From positions 1 to 8,433 of the forward strand of contig DAOURU010000035.1 in the NCBI GenBank assembly GCA_030627585.1: a stretch of 8,433 bases of DNA. Direction: 5' to 3'. The notes under the pieces are model-generated. The model had not been told where the DNA came from. It was given only the letters and a program-made list of their open reading frames with translations, and did no database searches. Positions within the stretch are counted from its first letter, which is position 1; each line of letters begins with the position of its first letter. Origin of the DNA: Bacillota bacterium. GTDB taxonomy: Bacteria; Bacillota; DSM-12270; Thermacetogeniales; Thermacetogeniaceae. A program made the position numbers and the translations under genes. Of this stretch, positions 7,334 through 8,433 are shown in pieces.

Positions 7334-7355
7334 CTGCCGGCGTTTTACCCGGCAG
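7334..7355 (-). other. GC-rich hairpin overlapping the rplA stop codon
   Basis: CTGCCGG and CCGGCAG form a 7-bp stem around an eight-base loop that contains the rplA TAA. No U-tract follows on the minus strand (GTTCAAAAAAGG), so it is not a standard terminator. It may protect the 3' end of a processed rplKA message or partly shield the downstream promoter from read-through. Confidence 0.45.
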
Positions 7356-8040
7356 CCTTCTGGGGGTTAACTTTTACACCCGGACCCATTGTCGAAGAAA
7401 CGGTAATGCTTTTTAAATACTGACCCCGAGCCGCGGCAGGCTTCGCCTTGATTACCGCTTCCATCAGGATTCTAAAGTTTTCAACCAAGCTCTCGAGGGG
7501 GAAAGAGACCTTCCCGATCGGGGCGTGCAAAATTCCCGTCTTATCTGTGCGGTATTCGATCTTGCCTGCCTTGATCTCCTTAACCGCCCGGCCCACGTCG
7601 AAAGTGACCGTTCCTGTCTTCGGATTCGGCATCAGCCCGCGGGGTCCGAGCAATTTCCCCAATTTTCCTACAGAACTCATCATATCAGGAGTAGCCACTG
7701 CAACTTCAAAGTCCAGCCAGCCGCCCCGGATTTTTTCAATCAATTCTTCCGCTCCAACATAGTCGGCCCCCGCTTCCTCCGCCTCCTGGGCCTTTTCACC
7801 CTTCGCGAAAACAAGCACCTTCCGGGATTTTCCCGTACCATGAGGAAGCACTACTGCTCCCCTCACCTGCTGATCGGCATGGCGGGGATCGATTCCCAAC
7901 CGCACAGATACCTCTACAGTTTCGTCAAACCTGGCGGGAGCGGCTTCTTTCACCAGTTTCAAGGCATCCTCGGCTTCGTACAGCTCATACCGGTCAATTT
8001 GCTTTAAAGCTTCCTGGTATTTTTTGCCTCTCCTCGGCAT
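7345..8040 (-). CDS. rplA: 50S ribosomal protein L1
   Basis: L1 forms the mobile stalk at the E site of the large subunit, binds 23S rRNA, and in many bacteria represses its own rplKA message. The protein is complete at 231 residues, the normal bacterial size. The conserved block [16 protein letters not shown] lies at about 131-146 in domain II. The C-terminal part of domain I carries the RNA-binding signature [10 protein letters not shown] at about 216-225. The ATG at 8040 has GGAGG eight bases upstream. It follows rplK by 64 bases, with no terminator or promoter that I can see between them, so the two are cotranscribed. Confidence 0.98.
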   Translation of the reverse strand: MPRRGKKYQEALKQIDRYELYEAEDALKLVKEAAPARFDETVEVSVRLGIDPRHADQQVRGAVVLPHGTGKSRKVLVFAKGEKAQEAEEAGADYVGAEELIEKIRGGWLDFEVAVATPDMMSSVGKLGKLLGPRGLMPNPKTGTVTFDVGRAVKEIKAGKIEYRTDKTGILHAPIGKVSFPLESLVENFRILMEAVIKAKPAAARGQYLKSITVSSTMGPGVKVNPQKAAG

Positions 8041-8104
8041 CTTTCTTGCCTCCTTCGTGGTTCGCGCGGACTGCTCCTCCCACTCTTTCCTGTCCTAATC
8101 GCTC

Positions 8105-8433
8105 CTAGTCAACGACTCCCAGCCCCATGCTGCGGGCTGTCCCCTCAATTATTCTTGTTGCAGCCTCAAGATTTGCTGCATTGAGATCCCGCATCTTAAA
8201 TTCGGCAATCTCTCTCACTTTCGCGCGCGTCACCTCTCCAACCTTCCTCCGGTTGGGCTCGCCAGAACCGGATTCAATCCCTGCCGCCTTTTTTAAAAGA
8301 ACTGATGCCGGCGGTGTCTTGCAGATAAAGCTGAAGGAACGGTCCTGGTAGATTGTAACCTCAACGGGAATAATCATTCCCGCCTCCCCGGCGGTACGCT
8401 CGTTGAATTCCTTGCAAAAACCCATAATATTAA
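8105..8433 (-). CDS. rplK: 50S ribosomal protein L11, 5' end outside window
   Basis: L11 binds the GTPase-associated region of 23S rRNA at the base of the L7/L12 stalk and is needed for stringent-response signalling. The visible part is about 109 residues, beginning [14 protein letters not shown] and ending GLGVVD before a TAG. The first 30 or so residues, including the proline-rich thiostrepton-contacting helix, lie beyond the window. The N-terminal domain ends near [20 protein letters not shown]. The rRNA-binding C-terminal domain follows, with [19 protein letters not shown] and [20 protein letters not shown]. The internal ATG at 8425 is Met in the middle of the family sequence, not the start. 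Confidence 0.97.
   Translation of the reverse strand, partial: NIMGFCKEFNERTAGEAGMIIPVEVTIYQDRSFSFICKTPPASVLLKKAAGIESGSGEPNRRKVGEVTRAKVREIAEFKMRDLNAANLEAATRIIEGTARSMGLGVVD

Noticed and set aside
7525..8007. 160-codon plus-strand ORF opposite rplA.
   Set aside because: It is antisense to a complete, conserved L1 gene and shows no independent coding signal.

Overview
This window carries the beta-operon of a bacterium, entirely on the minus strand. In transcription order (right to left) it reads rplK (5' end cut off by the window), rplA, an L10 leader with attenuator, rplJ, rplL, a 510-base regulatory spacer, rpoB, and rpoC (3' part cut off by the window). These genes encode the ribosomal stalk and stalk base (L11, L1, L10, L7/L12) and the two large RNA polymerase subunits (beta and beta').

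The organism is most likely a Firmicute of the Clostridia, perhaps a moderately GC-rich, thermophile-like lineage near Peptococcaceae or Thermoanaerobacterales; this placement is inference from protein flavour only. Supporting signs are strong AGGAGG-type ribosome binding sites, a beta subunit of about 1152 residues without the large proteobacterial insertions, an acidic C-terminal tail on beta, and a terminator-type L10 leader. The species cannot be fixed by eye.

Layout: 8105-8433 rplK (partial); 7345-8040 rplA; 7122-7344 a promoter, an L10-binding leader and an attenuator terminator; 6597-7121 rplJ; 6153-6533 rplL; 5643-6152 spacer; 2184-5642 rpoB; 1-2084 rpoC (partial). The spacer holds a long bulged hairpin, short tandem repeats, a possible coding remnant and one very good sigma-A-type promoter for rpoBC. 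B. subtilis has a methyltransferase gene (ybxB/rsmC family) at this spacer; none is present here.

The genes themselves are intact and conventional, with canonical catalytic residues. I do not see a new biological system. The parts most worth a second look are regulatory: the competing base-pairings in the L10 leader, and the repeat-rich rplL-rpoB spacer with its repeated hairpin arms and its own promoter.
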